This document shows, in pieces, positions 6,150 through 13,740 of a stretch of 14,616 bases of DNA. This stretch comes from Caulobacteraceae bacterium (lineage in GTDB: Bacteria; Pseudomonadota; Alphaproteobacteria; Caulobacterales; Caulobacteraceae): the NCBI GenBank assembly GCA_004144935.1, contig SDZP01000050.1, forward strand, positions 1 through 14,616, written 5' to 3'. Within the stretch, counting starts at the first letter, position 1, and each line of letters starts with the position of its first letter. The notes below the pieces were generated by a model that worked only from the letters and a program-made list of their open reading frames with translations, made no database searches and was not told where the DNA came from. The position numbers and the translations under genes were made by a program.

Positions 6150-6944
6150 ATGACGCAAGACGCCGTTCTCCAGGTCCGGGGAGTCTCCAAGACCTTCGGC
6201 AAGCGCCGCGCCCTCGACGGCGTGTCGCTGGACGTGAACAGGGGCGAGATGGTCGCCCTGATCGGACCCTCGGGCTCCGGCAAGTCCACCCTGCTGCGCT
6301 CGATCGACGGTCTGCAGACCATCGACGGCCCGGGCGGGACGATCACCGCCTTCGGCACCACCACCCAGGCCAAGGGCAAGGTTGGCGAAAAGGTGCGCGA
6401 CGCCCGCATCCGCATCGGCTTCATCGCCCAGCAGTTCAATCTGGTCGGCCGGCTTTCGCTGTTCAGCAATGTGGCCCTGGGGTCGCTCGGCCGCATCGGC
6501 TTCTGGCGCGGCATGCTCGGCCAATGGCCGGACGAGACCAAGGTCGCGGCCATGCAGGCCCTGCACCGTGTCGGCGTCTCGGATTATGCCGGCCAGCGGG
6601 CCAACACCCTGTCGGGCGGCCAGCAGCAGCGCGGCGCTATCGCCCGTGCACTGGTGCAGAAGGCCAAGATCATCCTAGCGGATGAGCCTGTCGCCTCGCT
6701 CGACCCCGTCTCGGCCCGCAAGGTCATGGAGATCCTGCGCGAGCTGAATCAGGACGACGGCCTGACCGTCATCGTCACCCTGCACCAGGTCGACTACGCG
6801 ATGCGCTACTGCGACCGCGTCGTGGCGCTGAAGGCCGGCAAGATGGTCTATGACGGTCCGCCGTCCGGCCTGCACAAACCCAAGCTTGTCGAAATCTACG
6901 GCCCGGAATTCGAAGACGTCTTCTGGGAAGGAGCCCCGCAATGA
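6150..6944 (+). CDS. phnC: PhnC, phosphonate ABC transporter ATP-binding protein
   Basis: A 264-residue ABC ATPase. Walker A GPSGSGKST (39-47), Q-loop around FIAQQFNLV (91-99), signature LSGGQ (154-158), Walker B IILADEP (174-180), D-loop SLDP (183-186) and the switch His212 in TLHQVDYAMRYC are all present. The stretch QQFNLVGRLSLFSNVALGSLGR and the TLHQVDYA motif are characteristic of PhnC. It powers import of phosphonates or related phosphorus compounds with PhnD and PhnE. One oddity is QQQRGAIARAL after the signature, where PhnC proteins usually have QQQRVAIARAL. The stop overlaps the phnD start by four bases (ATGA), so the two are translationally coupled. Confidence 0.92.
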   Translation: MTQDAVLQVRGVSKTFGKRRALDGVSLDVNRGEMVALIGPSGSGKSTLLRSIDGLQTIDGPGGTITAFGTTTQAKGKVGEKVRDARIRIGFIAQQFNLVGRLSLFSNVALGSLGRIGFWRGMLGQWPDETKVAAMQALHRVGVSDYAGQRANTLSGGQQQRGAIARALVQKAKIILADEPVASLDPVSARKVMEILRELNQDDGLTVIVTLHQVDYAMRYCDRVVALKAGKMVYDGPPSGLHKPKLVEIYGPEFEDVFWEGAPQ

Positions 6945-7954
6945 TCCGTCGCGCCCTGCTCGGCGTCACCGCCGCCCTGTCGATCGCCGCCCTTGTCGGC
7001 TGCGGCGGCGGCGACAAGCCAGCCGCCAAGAACGAGGTGACCTTCTCGATCCTCTCCACTGAGTCCGCCCAGAACATGGAAGGCTACTGGCAGCCGATCC
7101 TCAAGGACATGGAGAAATCCACGGGCCTGACGGTGAAGCCCTTCTTCTCCTCCAGCTACAGCGCCCTGATCGAGGCCATGCGCTTCAAGCAGACCGATCT
7201 GGGCTGGTTCTCGAACCGCTCCGGGCTGGACGCCGTGCGCCGGTCGAACGGTGAGGTGTTCGCCCGCACCTTCGACGACTCGGGGACCGACGGCTACCGC
7301 TCGATCATCCTGGTTCGCAAGGACAGCCCGATCACCCAGGCCGACCTGCTGAAATGCGACAAGCGCCTGACGCTGGGCATGGGCGACGTGAAGTCGACCT
7401 CCGGCAACCTAGCCCCGATGGCGCTGTTCTTCACGCCGGCCGGCATCGATCCGGCCGAGTGCTTCAAGACCGTGCTGACCGCCACCAACTACCAGGCCAA
7501 CATGTTCGCCGTGGCCAACGGCAAGCTCGATGCGACGGTGGGCAATTCGACCGCTCTGCAGCTCAGCCTGGCGCGGGGCGACAAGCAGACCAGCCAGCTG
7601 AAGACGATCTGGGAGTCCGAGATCCTGCCGGAAGACCCCATCGTCTGGCGCAAGGACCTCGACCCGGCGGTGAAGGAAAAGCTGCGCCAGTTCTTCCTGA
7701 CCTATGGCCAGGGAAATACGCCAGAAGCCGCCCAGCAACGGGCCAACATGAAGAAGCTGAGCATCGGCGGCTTCCGGCCGGCCGATGACAGCCACCTGCT
7801 GTTCGTCCGCAAGATGGAGGCCGGCGAGGAGCTGGGCCTGGCGCAAAAGGCCAAGGATCCGGCCAAGATCGCCGATGCCCAGAAGAAGCTGAACGCTGTC
7901 AGCGCCGAGGCCGCCGCCGCCGCGGCCAAGGCGCCGCCTGCCGGGACCAACTGA
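6941..7954 (+). CDS. phnD: PhnD, phosphonate-type substrate-binding lipoprotein
   Basis: A 337-residue solute-binding protein that collinearly matches the PhnD family: STESAQN near 39-45, then FKQTDLGWFSN (82-92), KSTSGNLAP (151-159) and DPIVWRKDLD further on. STSG supplies the phosphonate-oxygen contacts in known PhnD. The N-terminus has a lipobox (ALVGC, Cys21), so it should be membrane-anchored rather than freely periplasmic. The C-terminus ends in an Ala/Lys-rich tail. From memory of E. coli PhnD, a ligand Tyr is Phe90 here, and the His and Glu contacting the 2-aminoethylphosphonate amine are not conserved in TATNYQANM and GNSTAL. The ligand may therefore lack an amine, for example methylphosphonate, phosphite or another reduced phosphorus compound. 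This is inference. Confidence 0.9.
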   Translation: MIRRALLGVTAALSIAALVGCGGGDKPAAKNEVTFSILSTESAQNMEGYWQPILKDMEKSTGLTVKPFFSSSYSALIEAMRFKQTDLGWFSNRSGLDAVRRSNGEVFARTFDDSGTDGYRSIILVRKDSPITQADLLKCDKRLTLGMGDVKSTSGNLAPMALFFTPAGIDPAECFKTVLTATNYQANMFAVANGKLDATVGNSTALQLSLARGDKQTSQLKTIWESEILPEDPIVWRKDLDPAVKEKLRQFFLTYGQGNTPEAAQQRANMKKLSIGGFRPADDSHLLFVRKMEAGEELGLAQKAKDPAKIADAQKKLNAVSAEAAAAAAKAPPAGTN

Positions 7955-7961
7955 TCCGACC

Positions 7962-8798
7962 ATGTCCCAAGAAGCCACCACCCTTTCGCCGCCCACCCAG
8001 CCCCTGTCGGCGCGCGGCTTCGATCTGCTGATCTGGGGCGGCCTGGCCGTCCTGCTGATTGTCAGCTTCGGCCCAGCCCAGATCAACAAATTCTCCGACC
8101 TGATCTCGGGATCGGGGAACATGCAGAGCTTCGCTAAGGAGTTCTTCGCCCCCTTCAACCCCACACGCCCGGACTTTCCGGAAGCGCTGCTGACCGCCAA
8201 ATGGCCGCTCTACGTCTCGAAGATGTGGGAGACGATCCAGATGGCGCTGTGGGGCACCTTCCTGGCCATCGTGGTGGCCATTCCGCTGGGCCTGCTGGGC
8301 GCCCGCAACATCGCGCCGGTGTGGATTCAGCAGCCCGTCCGGCGGGTTCTCGACCTGGTGCGGTCTATCCCAGACCTCGTGCTGGCGGTCATCTTCATCA
8401 CCGCCGTCGGGCTCGGCCCCTTCGCCGGCGTCATGGCGATGATGTTCAACACCGGCGGCGTGCTGGCCAAGCTGTTCGCCGAGGCCGTTGAGTCCATCGA
8501 CAAGGGTCCCGTCGAGGGCGTGCGCGCCACCGGCGCGGTCAATCTGCAGGAGATCGCCTGGGGGGTGCTGCCGCAGGTCGCCCCGCTGTGGACCGGCTAC
8601 GCCCTCTACCGCTTCGAGAGCAACAGTCGCGCCGCCACGGTGCTCGGCCTGATCGGAGCCGGCGGCATCGGCCAGGTGCTGATTGATTCGACCAACAGCT
8701 TCGCTTACGACCAGACCGGCTGCATCGTGCTGGTCATCGTCGTTGCGGTGTCGGGCATCGACCTGCTCAGCCAGGCCATCCGTACCCGGTTGCTCTGA
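7962..8798 (+). CDS. phnE: PhnE, phosphonate ABC transporter permease
   Basis: A 278-residue inner-membrane permease. Hydrophobic segments are visible at about 20-38, 92-115, 136-162 and 252-272. The cytoplasmic EAA loop that docks on PhnC is EAVESIDKGPVEGVRATGA (174-192). SIPDLVLAVIF and GLIGAGGIGQVL are typical of PhnE. It forms the channel of the PhnCDE importer. It starts seven bases after the phnD stop, in the same operon. Only one permease gene is present, whereas some phn loci have two. A compact hairpin begins right after the stop. Confidence 0.92.
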   Translation: MSQEATTLSPPTQPLSARGFDLLIWGGLAVLLIVSFGPAQINKFSDLISGSGNMQSFAKEFFAPFNPTRPDFPEALLTAKWPLYVSKMWETIQMALWGTFLAIVVAIPLGLLGARNIAPVWIQQPVRRVLDLVRSIPDLVLAVIFITAVGLGPFAGVMAMMFNTGGVLAKLFAEAVESIDKGPVEGVRATGAVNLQEIAWGVLPQVAPLWTGYALYRFESNSRAATVLGLIGAGGIGQVLIDSTNSFAYDQTGCIVLVIVVAVSGIDLLSQAIRTRLL

Positions 8799-8817
8799 CG
8801 GCGGATCAAATCCGCCG
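8799..8817 (+). terminator. Hairpin directly after phnE
   Basis: CGGCGGAT-caa-ATCCGCCG forms a perfect 8-bp stem with a 3-base loop, starting at the first base after the phnE stop. No T tract follows, so termination is not certain; it may protect the 3' end. It ends one base before the Pho box of the next gene, which suggests that phnCDE and the PstS-like gene are separate transcription units. Confidence 0.45.
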
Positions 8818-8818
8818 C

Positions 8819-8852
8819 CTGTCGCTGGACTGTCGCACAAGCTTCGTATGGA
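8819..8852 (+). promoter_or_regulatory. Pho box and -10 element for the PstS-like gene
   Basis: CTGTCGC TGGA CTGTCGC (8819-8836) is a direct repeat with an 11-bp period, as in PhoB boxes (CTGTCAT-N4-CTGTCAT type). A third, degenerate unit GCTTCGT follows at 8841. Ten bases after the 18-base box is TATGGA (8847-8852), the same box-to-(-10) distance as in E. coli phoA. In PhoB promoters the box replaces the -35. The start of transcription would be near 8859, about 20 bases before the ATG. This predicts induction by phosphate starvation. Confidence 0.6.
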
Positions 8853-8878
8853 CGGTCCGACCTCTTGGGGATCGTCCT

Positions 8879-9916
8879 ATGAAGCGCCTGTTCGCCTCCG
8901 CTATCGCCCTGATCGCGCTCGCCAGCGCCGGCAGCGCCTGGGCGGCCCGCGACTACGTCTGGGCGGCCGGCTCCTCGACGGTGTTTCCGTATACCACGCG
9001 GGTGGCCGAGACCTACGCCCGCAAGACCGGCTCGCGCACCCCCAAGGTCGAGAGCCTGGGCACCGGCGGCGGGATCAAGCTGTTCTGCGGCGGGGCGGGA
9101 GACGCCTTCCCGGACATCGCCAATGCCAGCCGGCCGATGAAGAAGTCGGAATACGAGACCTGCCAGAAGAACGGCGTCACCGACATCCTCGAGATCAAGG
9201 TCGGCTATGACGGCATCGTCCTGGCCATGGACAAGCGGGCCCCGGACTTCAACATCAAGCTGGAGCACCTGTTCCTGGCCCTGTCGGCCGATGTGCTGCG
9301 CCAGGGGCGGCTGCAGAAGAACCCCTATCTGAACTGGAGCCAGATCGGCGCCGGCCTGCCGCCCAGCAAGATCCTGGTCTACGGCCCGCCGCCGACCAGC
9401 GGCACCCGGGACGCCTTCCTGGAGCTGGGCATCGAGGCCGGCGCCGCCCGCTTCGACCTGCTCAAAGCGATGAAGAAGGACGACGAGAAGGCCTTCAAGG
9501 GCAAGGTCGGTCCGCTGCGCAACGACCGCTGGATCGATGCCGGCGAGAACGACAACGCCATCGTCCAGACCCTGACCCGCACCCCCGGGTCGGCCGGGGT
9601 GTTCGGCTATTTCTTCTACGAAGAGAACATGGACAAGGTGAAGGTCGCCTCGATCGACGGGGTGCGGCCGACCTTCGAGACCATCGCTTCGGGCAAGTAT
9701 CCGCTCAGCCGCTCGCTCTACATCTATGTCAAGAAATCCCGCCTCGACCTGACCCCCGGCCTGCGCGCCTTCGTCAAGGAATACAGCTCCGACGCCGCCT
9801 CCGGGCGCGGCGGCTATCTGCAGGAACGCGGCATGATTCCGCTGCCGCCGGCCATGCACGAGGGCGTCAAGGCGACGGTGAAGGCGGGAACGCCGATGGC
9901 GGCTCCGGCCAAATGA
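8879..9916 (+). CDS. PstS-like phosphate ABC transporter substrate-binding protein
   Basis: A 345-residue periplasmic binding protein of the PstS family. It has a Sec signal peptide ending AWA-AR near residue 22. Phosphate-site landmarks are AAGSSTVFPYT (about 29-39), ESLGTGGGIKLFCGG (about 59-73), DIANASRPMK (about 79-88), YDGI, and PPPTSGTRDAFLEL near 165-178. It should deliver phosphate to a PstCAB channel, but pstCAB is not adjacent, so it is an orphan in this window. Orphan pstS genes away from pstCAB are known in Caulobacter. The ATG at 8879 follows TTGGGGATC as a modest ribosome binding site. Its own Pho box supports a phosphate-starvation role. It lies directly after phnCDE, making a local phosphorus-uptake cluster, and ends at a convergent junction with the esterase. 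Confidence 0.88.
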   Translation: MKRLFASAIALIALASAGSAWAARDYVWAAGSSTVFPYTTRVAETYARKTGSRTPKVESLGTGGGIKLFCGGAGDAFPDIANASRPMKKSEYETCQKNGVTDILEIKVGYDGIVLAMDKRAPDFNIKLEHLFLALSADVLRQGRLQKNPYLNWSQIGAGLPPSKILVYGPPPTSGTRDAFLELGIEAGAARFDLLKAMKKDDEKAFKGKVGPLRNDRWIDAGENDNAIVQTLTRTPGSAGVFGYFFYEENMDKVKVASIDGVRPTFETIASGKYPLSRSLYIYVKKSRLDLTPGLRAFVKEYSSDAASGRGGYLQERGMIPLPPAMHEGVKATVKAGTPMAAPAK

Positions 9917-9927
9917 TTTCCGCGCCT

Positions 9928-10021
9928 CCCGGCGAATGCCGGGGTCCAGATCCAGGCTTCGTATCCGCCGATCAGTCCTGAATACCTCACTCTACGAACC
10001 GGGCCCCGGCATTCGCCGGGG
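9928..10021. repeat. Inverted repeat with CCCGGCGAATGCCGGG hairpins in a convergent gap
   Basis: The left arm (9928-9963) begins with the hairpin CCCGGC-GAAT-GCCGGG and ends CTTCGTA. The right arm (9993-10021) begins TACGAA and ends with CCCCGGC-ATTC-GCCGGGG, the inverse of the left. About 29 bp separate them. It fills the gap between the PstS-like stop and the esterase stop and could serve as a two-way transcription end. It looks like a dispersed genomic repeat and is unrelated in sequence to the one at 1133-1291. Confidence 0.75.
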
Positions 10022-10029
10022 TGAGCGGA

Positions 10030-10950
10030 TCATTGAGAAGTCACCTCACTGATCCAAGCCCCGGCGCCGGCCAGCGCCTTGCGGCCGGCGGACAGCTGGC
10101 CCGACCAGGCGTGCCAGACGTGCAGCATCTCAGGCCAGATCTCCATCCGCACGGCGACGCCCGCCAGCCCGGCGGCCTCGGCCACGGCGATGCTGTCGCT
10201 CAGCAGCACCTCGGCTCCGCTGACGTGGATCAGGATCGGCGCCAGGCCGGTGAAGTCGCCCAGCGCCGGTGAGGCGTGCGGGTGGGACGGGTCGGCGCCG
10301 TTCAGGTAGGCGGCGGCGAACTCGTTCAGGCCGGCGACGCTGATCATCGGGTCGAGGTGCTGCACGCTGCCGTAGGCCTTGCCGACCTGGCGCAGGTCGG
10401 CCCAGGGGCTGATGCAGAACAGCCCCGCGGGCTGAGGCAGGCCGGCATCGCGCAGGGCCAGGGCCACGGCCAGGGTCAGGCCGCCGCCGGCGCTGTCGCC
10501 GGCGATGACCATGCGGGCCGGATCGATGCCGGCCTCGAGCAGATGCGCCCAGGCCTTGACCCCGTCCTCCACGGCGGCCGGGAAAGGGTTCTCGGGGCCC
10601 ATCCGGTAGTCGGGCACGAGGATCGGGCAGCCGGCCTCCAGGGCCAGCCGGGCGGCCGTCGGCCGATGGCTGGTCGGGCTGCCCAGCACATAGCCGCCGC
10701 CGTGCAGGTAGAGGATCTGGCGGCTCTCGTCGTAGCCCTGCGGCACCAGGCCCTCGGCGGCCATGCCGTCGATGTCCACCGGCACCACCAGTGTCCCTTC
10801 CGGCAGGCTCCCGATGGCGCCGAAGCCGTCCATGGCGACACGGCGCTCGGCCCAGGTCGGTCTGGGCGCGTCGGCCGGCGGCTGCAGCGAGGCGTAGTAG
10901 GCCCGCACCGCCGCGATCTCCGGATCGCGCCATTTGATCTCGTCCGCCAT
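10030..10950 (-). CDS. Hormone-sensitive-lipase-family esterase (alpha/beta hydrolase fold 3)
   Basis: A 306-residue HSL-family carboxylesterase. The oxyanion motif is LHGGGYVLGS (82-91), followed by DYRMGPENPFPAA (114-126), the nucleophile GDSAGGG with Ser153, the acid region SGAEVLLSDS (244-253) and the probable catalytic His277 in EMLHVWHAW. In many HSL enzymes the acid is Asp in a DPL motif; here Glu247 sits in that place, with Asp252 nearby, as in epsilon-lactone-hydrolase-like members. No signal peptide, so cytoplasmic. The substrate is unknown (short-chain esters or lactones). The ATG at 10950 has an excellent ribosome binding site (AAGGGAGGAC). The open frame continues upstream to 11337, but that part runs through a terminator and overlaps the receptor gene. 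A palindromic operator lies just upstream. Confidence 0.87.
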   Translation of the reverse strand: MADEIKWRDPEIAAVRAYYASLQPPADAPRPTWAERRVAMDGFGAIGSLPEGTLVVPVDIDGMAAEGLVPQGYDESRQILYLHGGGYVLGSPTSHRPTAARLALEAGCPILVPDYRMGPENPFPAAVEDGVKAWAHLLEAGIDPARMVIAGDSAGGGLTLAVALALRDAGLPQPAGLFCISPWADLRQVGKAYGSVQHLDPMISVAGLNEFAAAYLNGADPSHPHASPALGDFTGLAPILIHVSGAEVLLSDSIAVAEAAGLAGVAVRMEIWPEMLHVWHAWSGQLSAGRKALAGAGAWISEVTSQ

Positions 10951-10968
10951 GCCGTCCTCCCTTTTGCA

Positions 10969-10983
10969 GCCGTACGGTACGGC
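10969..10983 (-). promoter_or_regulatory. Palindromic operator upstream of the esterase
   Basis: GCCGTAC-G-GTACGGC is a perfect 7+1+7 inverted repeat, 18 bases upstream of the esterase ATG and just before its ribosome binding site. On the minus strand CTGACG (10991-10986) and GCTGCAAA lie on either side, so the palindrome could sit between a -35 and a -10. That is the usual place for a TetR-type repressor. No regulator gene is adjacent. Confidence 0.5.
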
Positions 10984-11000
10984 GTCGTCAGGGCTGGCGG

Positions 11001-11039
11001 AAACGAAAACGGGGAGGCGACCGCTAAGTCGCCTCCCCG
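11001..11039 (-). terminator. Rho-independent terminator of the TonB-dependent receptor gene
   Basis: A perfect 12-bp stem with a 6-base loop, CGGGGAGGCGAC-ttagcg-GTCGCCTCCCCG (minus strand; arms 11028-11039 and 11010-11021), followed by GTTTTCGTTT, a clear T tract. It starts 23 bases after the receptor stop and separates it from the esterase gene. Confidence 0.8.
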
Positions 11040-11062
11040 CATCGCGTCCCGAAGGACAGCAA

Positions 11063-13456
11063 TCAGAACTTGAAGTTGACCTCCGCGCCGAAGGTGCGCG
11101 GTTCGTTGAAGTTTGCGTAGTCACCGATGGCGTTGGTGCCGGAGCGGTTCTCGGCCGAGCGGCGGTAGATGTGCTCTTCGTCGAGCAGGTTCCGCGACCA
11201 GAGCGACAGGGTGATGTTCTTGCCCTCCTGGACCTCCCAGTCGGCCAGCGCCACCCGGCCGTTGACGATGAAGGAGTCGTCGGTCTTCTGGGCGAACTGT
11301 TCGAAGCTCTGGGTGCCTTCGGCGTAGGCGAAGTCAACGTGGAACTTCAGGTCCGCGAACGACAGCGGCTGGGTGTAGTCGACCGCCAGGCTGGCCGCGT
11401 TCGGCGGGGTGTAGATGATGTAGACGGGCTGCACCGTGCCGCAGGCCGGGCAGGCCGGCGAGGCGGGGAAGGGGTTCTGGGCGTCCGGCACGCTGGTGTC
11501 GGTGTAGGCATAGCCCAGGGTAAGGCGCAGGTTGTCCGTGACGTCGATGGTGCTTTCGATCTCCAGACCACGGATTTCCGTGGTGCCGGGGGCGTTGACG
11601 GTCTCGACGGTGTTGCGGTTGCTGCCCGAGACCGGATCCGGAGCCACGAGGGTGAACTCGATCTGGCTGTTGGTGCGGTCCATGCTGAAGGCGGCGACGT
11701 TGAGGGTCATCCGGTCGAAGAAGCGGGCCTTCATGCCGATCTCGTAGCTCTTCACCTCTTCCGATTCGAAGGGGGCGAAGGTCAGCGAGCGGGAGTTGGC
11801 GCCGCCAGCGCGGTAGCCGGTCGCGTAGGTGGCGTAGAAGTTGATGTCGTCGGTGACGTCGTAGGCGACGGTCACGGTCGGGTCGAAGCGCTCTTCCTTC
11901 AGGTCGAAGGTGAAATTCCGAGGCTGGTTGCTGACCTTGTAGAGCTTGCCGTCCTTCTCGTCGCTGGTGTAGCGGCCGCCCAGGGTGATCTTCAGGTTTT
12001 CGTCGAGGATCGGCGGGGTCCAGACGGTGTGGACAAACAGGCCGGCGCTCTTGGCGTGAGCGAAGCTGCCGCGGTCGATGGAGCGGAAGCCGCGGGTGAT
12101 GCCGGCGGTCTTGGGGTCACGCACGACATAGTCGCCGTTGGAGCCGACGTAGGCCAGCGAGCTCGGCGTCGCCGCCTCTTCCCAGGCCTTTTCGTTGAAG
12201 AAGTAGAGGCCGACGACGAAGTCGAAGTTCTCGCCGATGTTGCCGACCAGCTGGAACTCCTGGCTGCGCTGCAGCTGCTCCATGTCCGACAGGCTGTAGC
12301 GCGAGAAATTGCGGGCCGAGTTGCCGGCCGGAGCGTTCGGCTGGAACACCGGGGCGCGGTTGGGGCCGCCGGCGTTGTCGTACTGCTGGACCGCCACTTC
12401 GCGGTAGGCGGTGATCGAGCGCAGCAGGAGGTCCGGGGTGATGTCCCAGCTCATGTTCAGGGTGTGGCCGGAAATTTCGTCGATGCTGGGCTGCTGCGGC
12501 ACGCCGATGTCGGCGCGATCCTGACGCTCGGTATGGACGCGGACACCGGGGGCCAGCGGCGAGATGGTGCCGGCGGGACGCGGGAACGCCGTCGACACCG
12601 GCAGGTTCAGGGGGTTGTAGCTGACCAGCTGGCTGAGGAACGGCGTGGTTTCGCTGTGACCGGTGTCGTAGGCGTAGGTCGCCTCGAAAACGTCGACCGG
12701 GCGCCAGCGCACCGCGGCCTTGAAGCCGTGGCGATCGAGGTAGTTCCAGCCGGTCTCGCCTTCCATCGGGTTCTCGGTGGTGGCGTCATGGTACTGCAGG
12801 GCGGCGTCGAGCTTGACGCTGAAGCCCATGACTTCCGGGAAGTCGAGGTGACCCTCGACGTTGTGGCCGTTGTAGTTGCTGATGCCGGCCGTGCCGCGGA
12901 AGCCGAACTCGCCCGAGGGTTGGCGGGTGACCAGGCTGACCGCGCCGCCTTCGGTGTTGCGGCCGAACAGGGTGCCTTGCGGACCGCGCAGCACTTCGAC
13001 GCGCTCGAGGTCGAGCATCGAGGCGTTCAGGCCCTGCTGCTTACCCAGGTAGACGCCGTCGAGGTAGATGCCGACGCCCTGTTCGCGGGCGGGCTGGTTG
13101 GCGTCGCCGGGGACGATGCCGCGGATGCCGACGGTCAGGGCGCTCTGGCGGGACTCGAAGGTCGAGACGCGCAGGCTGGGCAGCTGGCCGGCGATGTCGA
13201 GGAAGGAGGTGACGTGAGCCGCTTCCAGCTGCTGGACGCCGACCACGGAGATGGCGATCGGGGTGTCCTGCAGGTTGGTTTCGCGCTTGGTGGCGGTGAT
13301 GACGACCGTCTCCACCTCGCCGGCGTCCGCCGCGTCGGCGGCCGCCTCGGCCTCGGCCGCGAAGGCGGCGGGCGCGACGGCGGTGGCCGCCAGGGCGGCG
13401 AGGAGCGCGGCGCTGGCTGTCAGCCGCATGCGCAGGTTCATCGGCTTGGTCTTCAT
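11063..13456 (-). CDS. TonB-dependent outer-membrane receptor
   Basis: A 797-residue TonB-dependent receptor. From the ATG at 13456 there is a signal peptide ending APAAFA near residue 33, a TonB-box-like stretch VETVVITATKR (about 48-58), a plug domain with QDTPIAISVV, RGIVPGD and VEVLRGPQGTLFGRNTEGG, then a long beta barrel. It ends in the aromatic NFKF expected for outer-membrane insertion. It would take up a large or scarce ligand using the proton motive force through TonB-ExbBD. The ligand is unknown: no siderophore, cobalamin or sugar genes are next to it. The frame is open back to 13651, but the extra 65 residues are Arg/Pro-rich and precede a normal signal peptide, so I reject them. 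A terminator follows. Confidence 0.9.
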   Translation of the reverse strand: MKTKPMNLRMRLTASAALLAALAATAVAPAAFAAEAEAAADAADAGEVETVVITATKRETNLQDTPIAISVVGVQQLEAAHVTSFLDIAGQLPSLRVSTFESRQSALTVGIRGIVPGDANQPAREQGVGIYLDGVYLGKQQGLNASMLDLERVEVLRGPQGTLFGRNTEGGAVSLVTRQPSGEFGFRGTAGISNYNGHNVEGHLDFPEVMGFSVKLDAALQYHDATTENPMEGETGWNYLDRHGFKAAVRWRPVDVFEATYAYDTGHSETTPFLSQLVSYNPLNLPVSTAFPRPAGTISPLAPGVRVHTERQDRADIGVPQQPSIDEISGHTLNMSWDITPDLLLRSITAYREVAVQQYDNAGGPNRAPVFQPNAPAGNSARNFSRYSLSDMEQLQRSQEFQLVGNIGENFDFVVGLYFFNEKAWEEAATPSSLAYVGSNGDYVVRDPKTAGITRGFRSIDRGSFAHAKSAGLFVHTVWTPPILDENLKITLGGRYTSDEKDGKLYKVSNQPRNFTFDLKEERFDPTVTVAYDVTDDINFYATYATGYRAGGANSRSLTFAPFESEEVKSYEIGMKARFFDRMTLNVAAFSMDRTNSQIEFTLVAPDPVSGSNRNTVETVNAPGTTEIRGLEIESTIDVTDNLRLTLGYAYTDTSVPDAQNPFPASPACPACGTVQPVYIIYTPPNAASLAVDYTQPLSFADLKFHVDFAYAEGTQSFEQFAQKTDDSFIVNGRVALADWEVQEGKNITLSLWSRNLLDEEHIYRRSAENRSGTNAIGDYANFNEPRTFGAEVNFKF

Positions 13457-13649
13457 TGTCTTTGGATCCCCATCTGTGACGGCGCGTCCGGCTACGGGCC
13501 GCGCCCGCGCCTCGTCGTTTCGAACGCCCGGCCAGCGGGGCTTTCGCACGGCAAGGTCACGGCGAGGCGACGGGACGGTGACGGATGGGAGTCGTTGGGA
13601 AGACAGATTTGCGACGACCGGGGGCGCCGTCCGCGGTCGGGCCGGATGC

Positions 13650-13690
13650 AACGAAAGCCGCCGGCGACGGGGACAAGCCCATCGCCGGCG
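13650..13690 (-). terminator. Terminator after lpd, with the untranslated gap to the receptor gene
   Basis: A 9-bp stem CGCCGGCGA with TCGCCGGCG (13659-13667 and 13682-13690), a single C-A mismatch, then GGG/CCC around a 6-base loop. On the minus strand it is followed by GCTTTCGTTGC. A smaller stem, GCCGGT/ACCGGC at 13715-13731, lies nearer the lpd stop. The remaining gap to 13457 holds the leader of the receptor gene; I see no confident promoter there, only a GTCAC/GTGAC pair. Confidence 0.55.
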
Positions 13691-13740
13691 CTGCAGATAG
13701 TCAGAGGTGTTGAGGCCGGTAAGGGACCGGCGAGGCGATG

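Noticed and set aside
10951..11337. N-terminal extension of the esterase frame
   Set aside because: It runs through a strong terminator and into the receptor gene, and the ATG at 10950 has an excellent ribosome binding site and a natural family start.
13457..13651. N-terminal extension of the receptor by 65 residues
   Set aside because: Arg/Pro-rich and placed before a normal signal peptide, which must be near the N-terminus.
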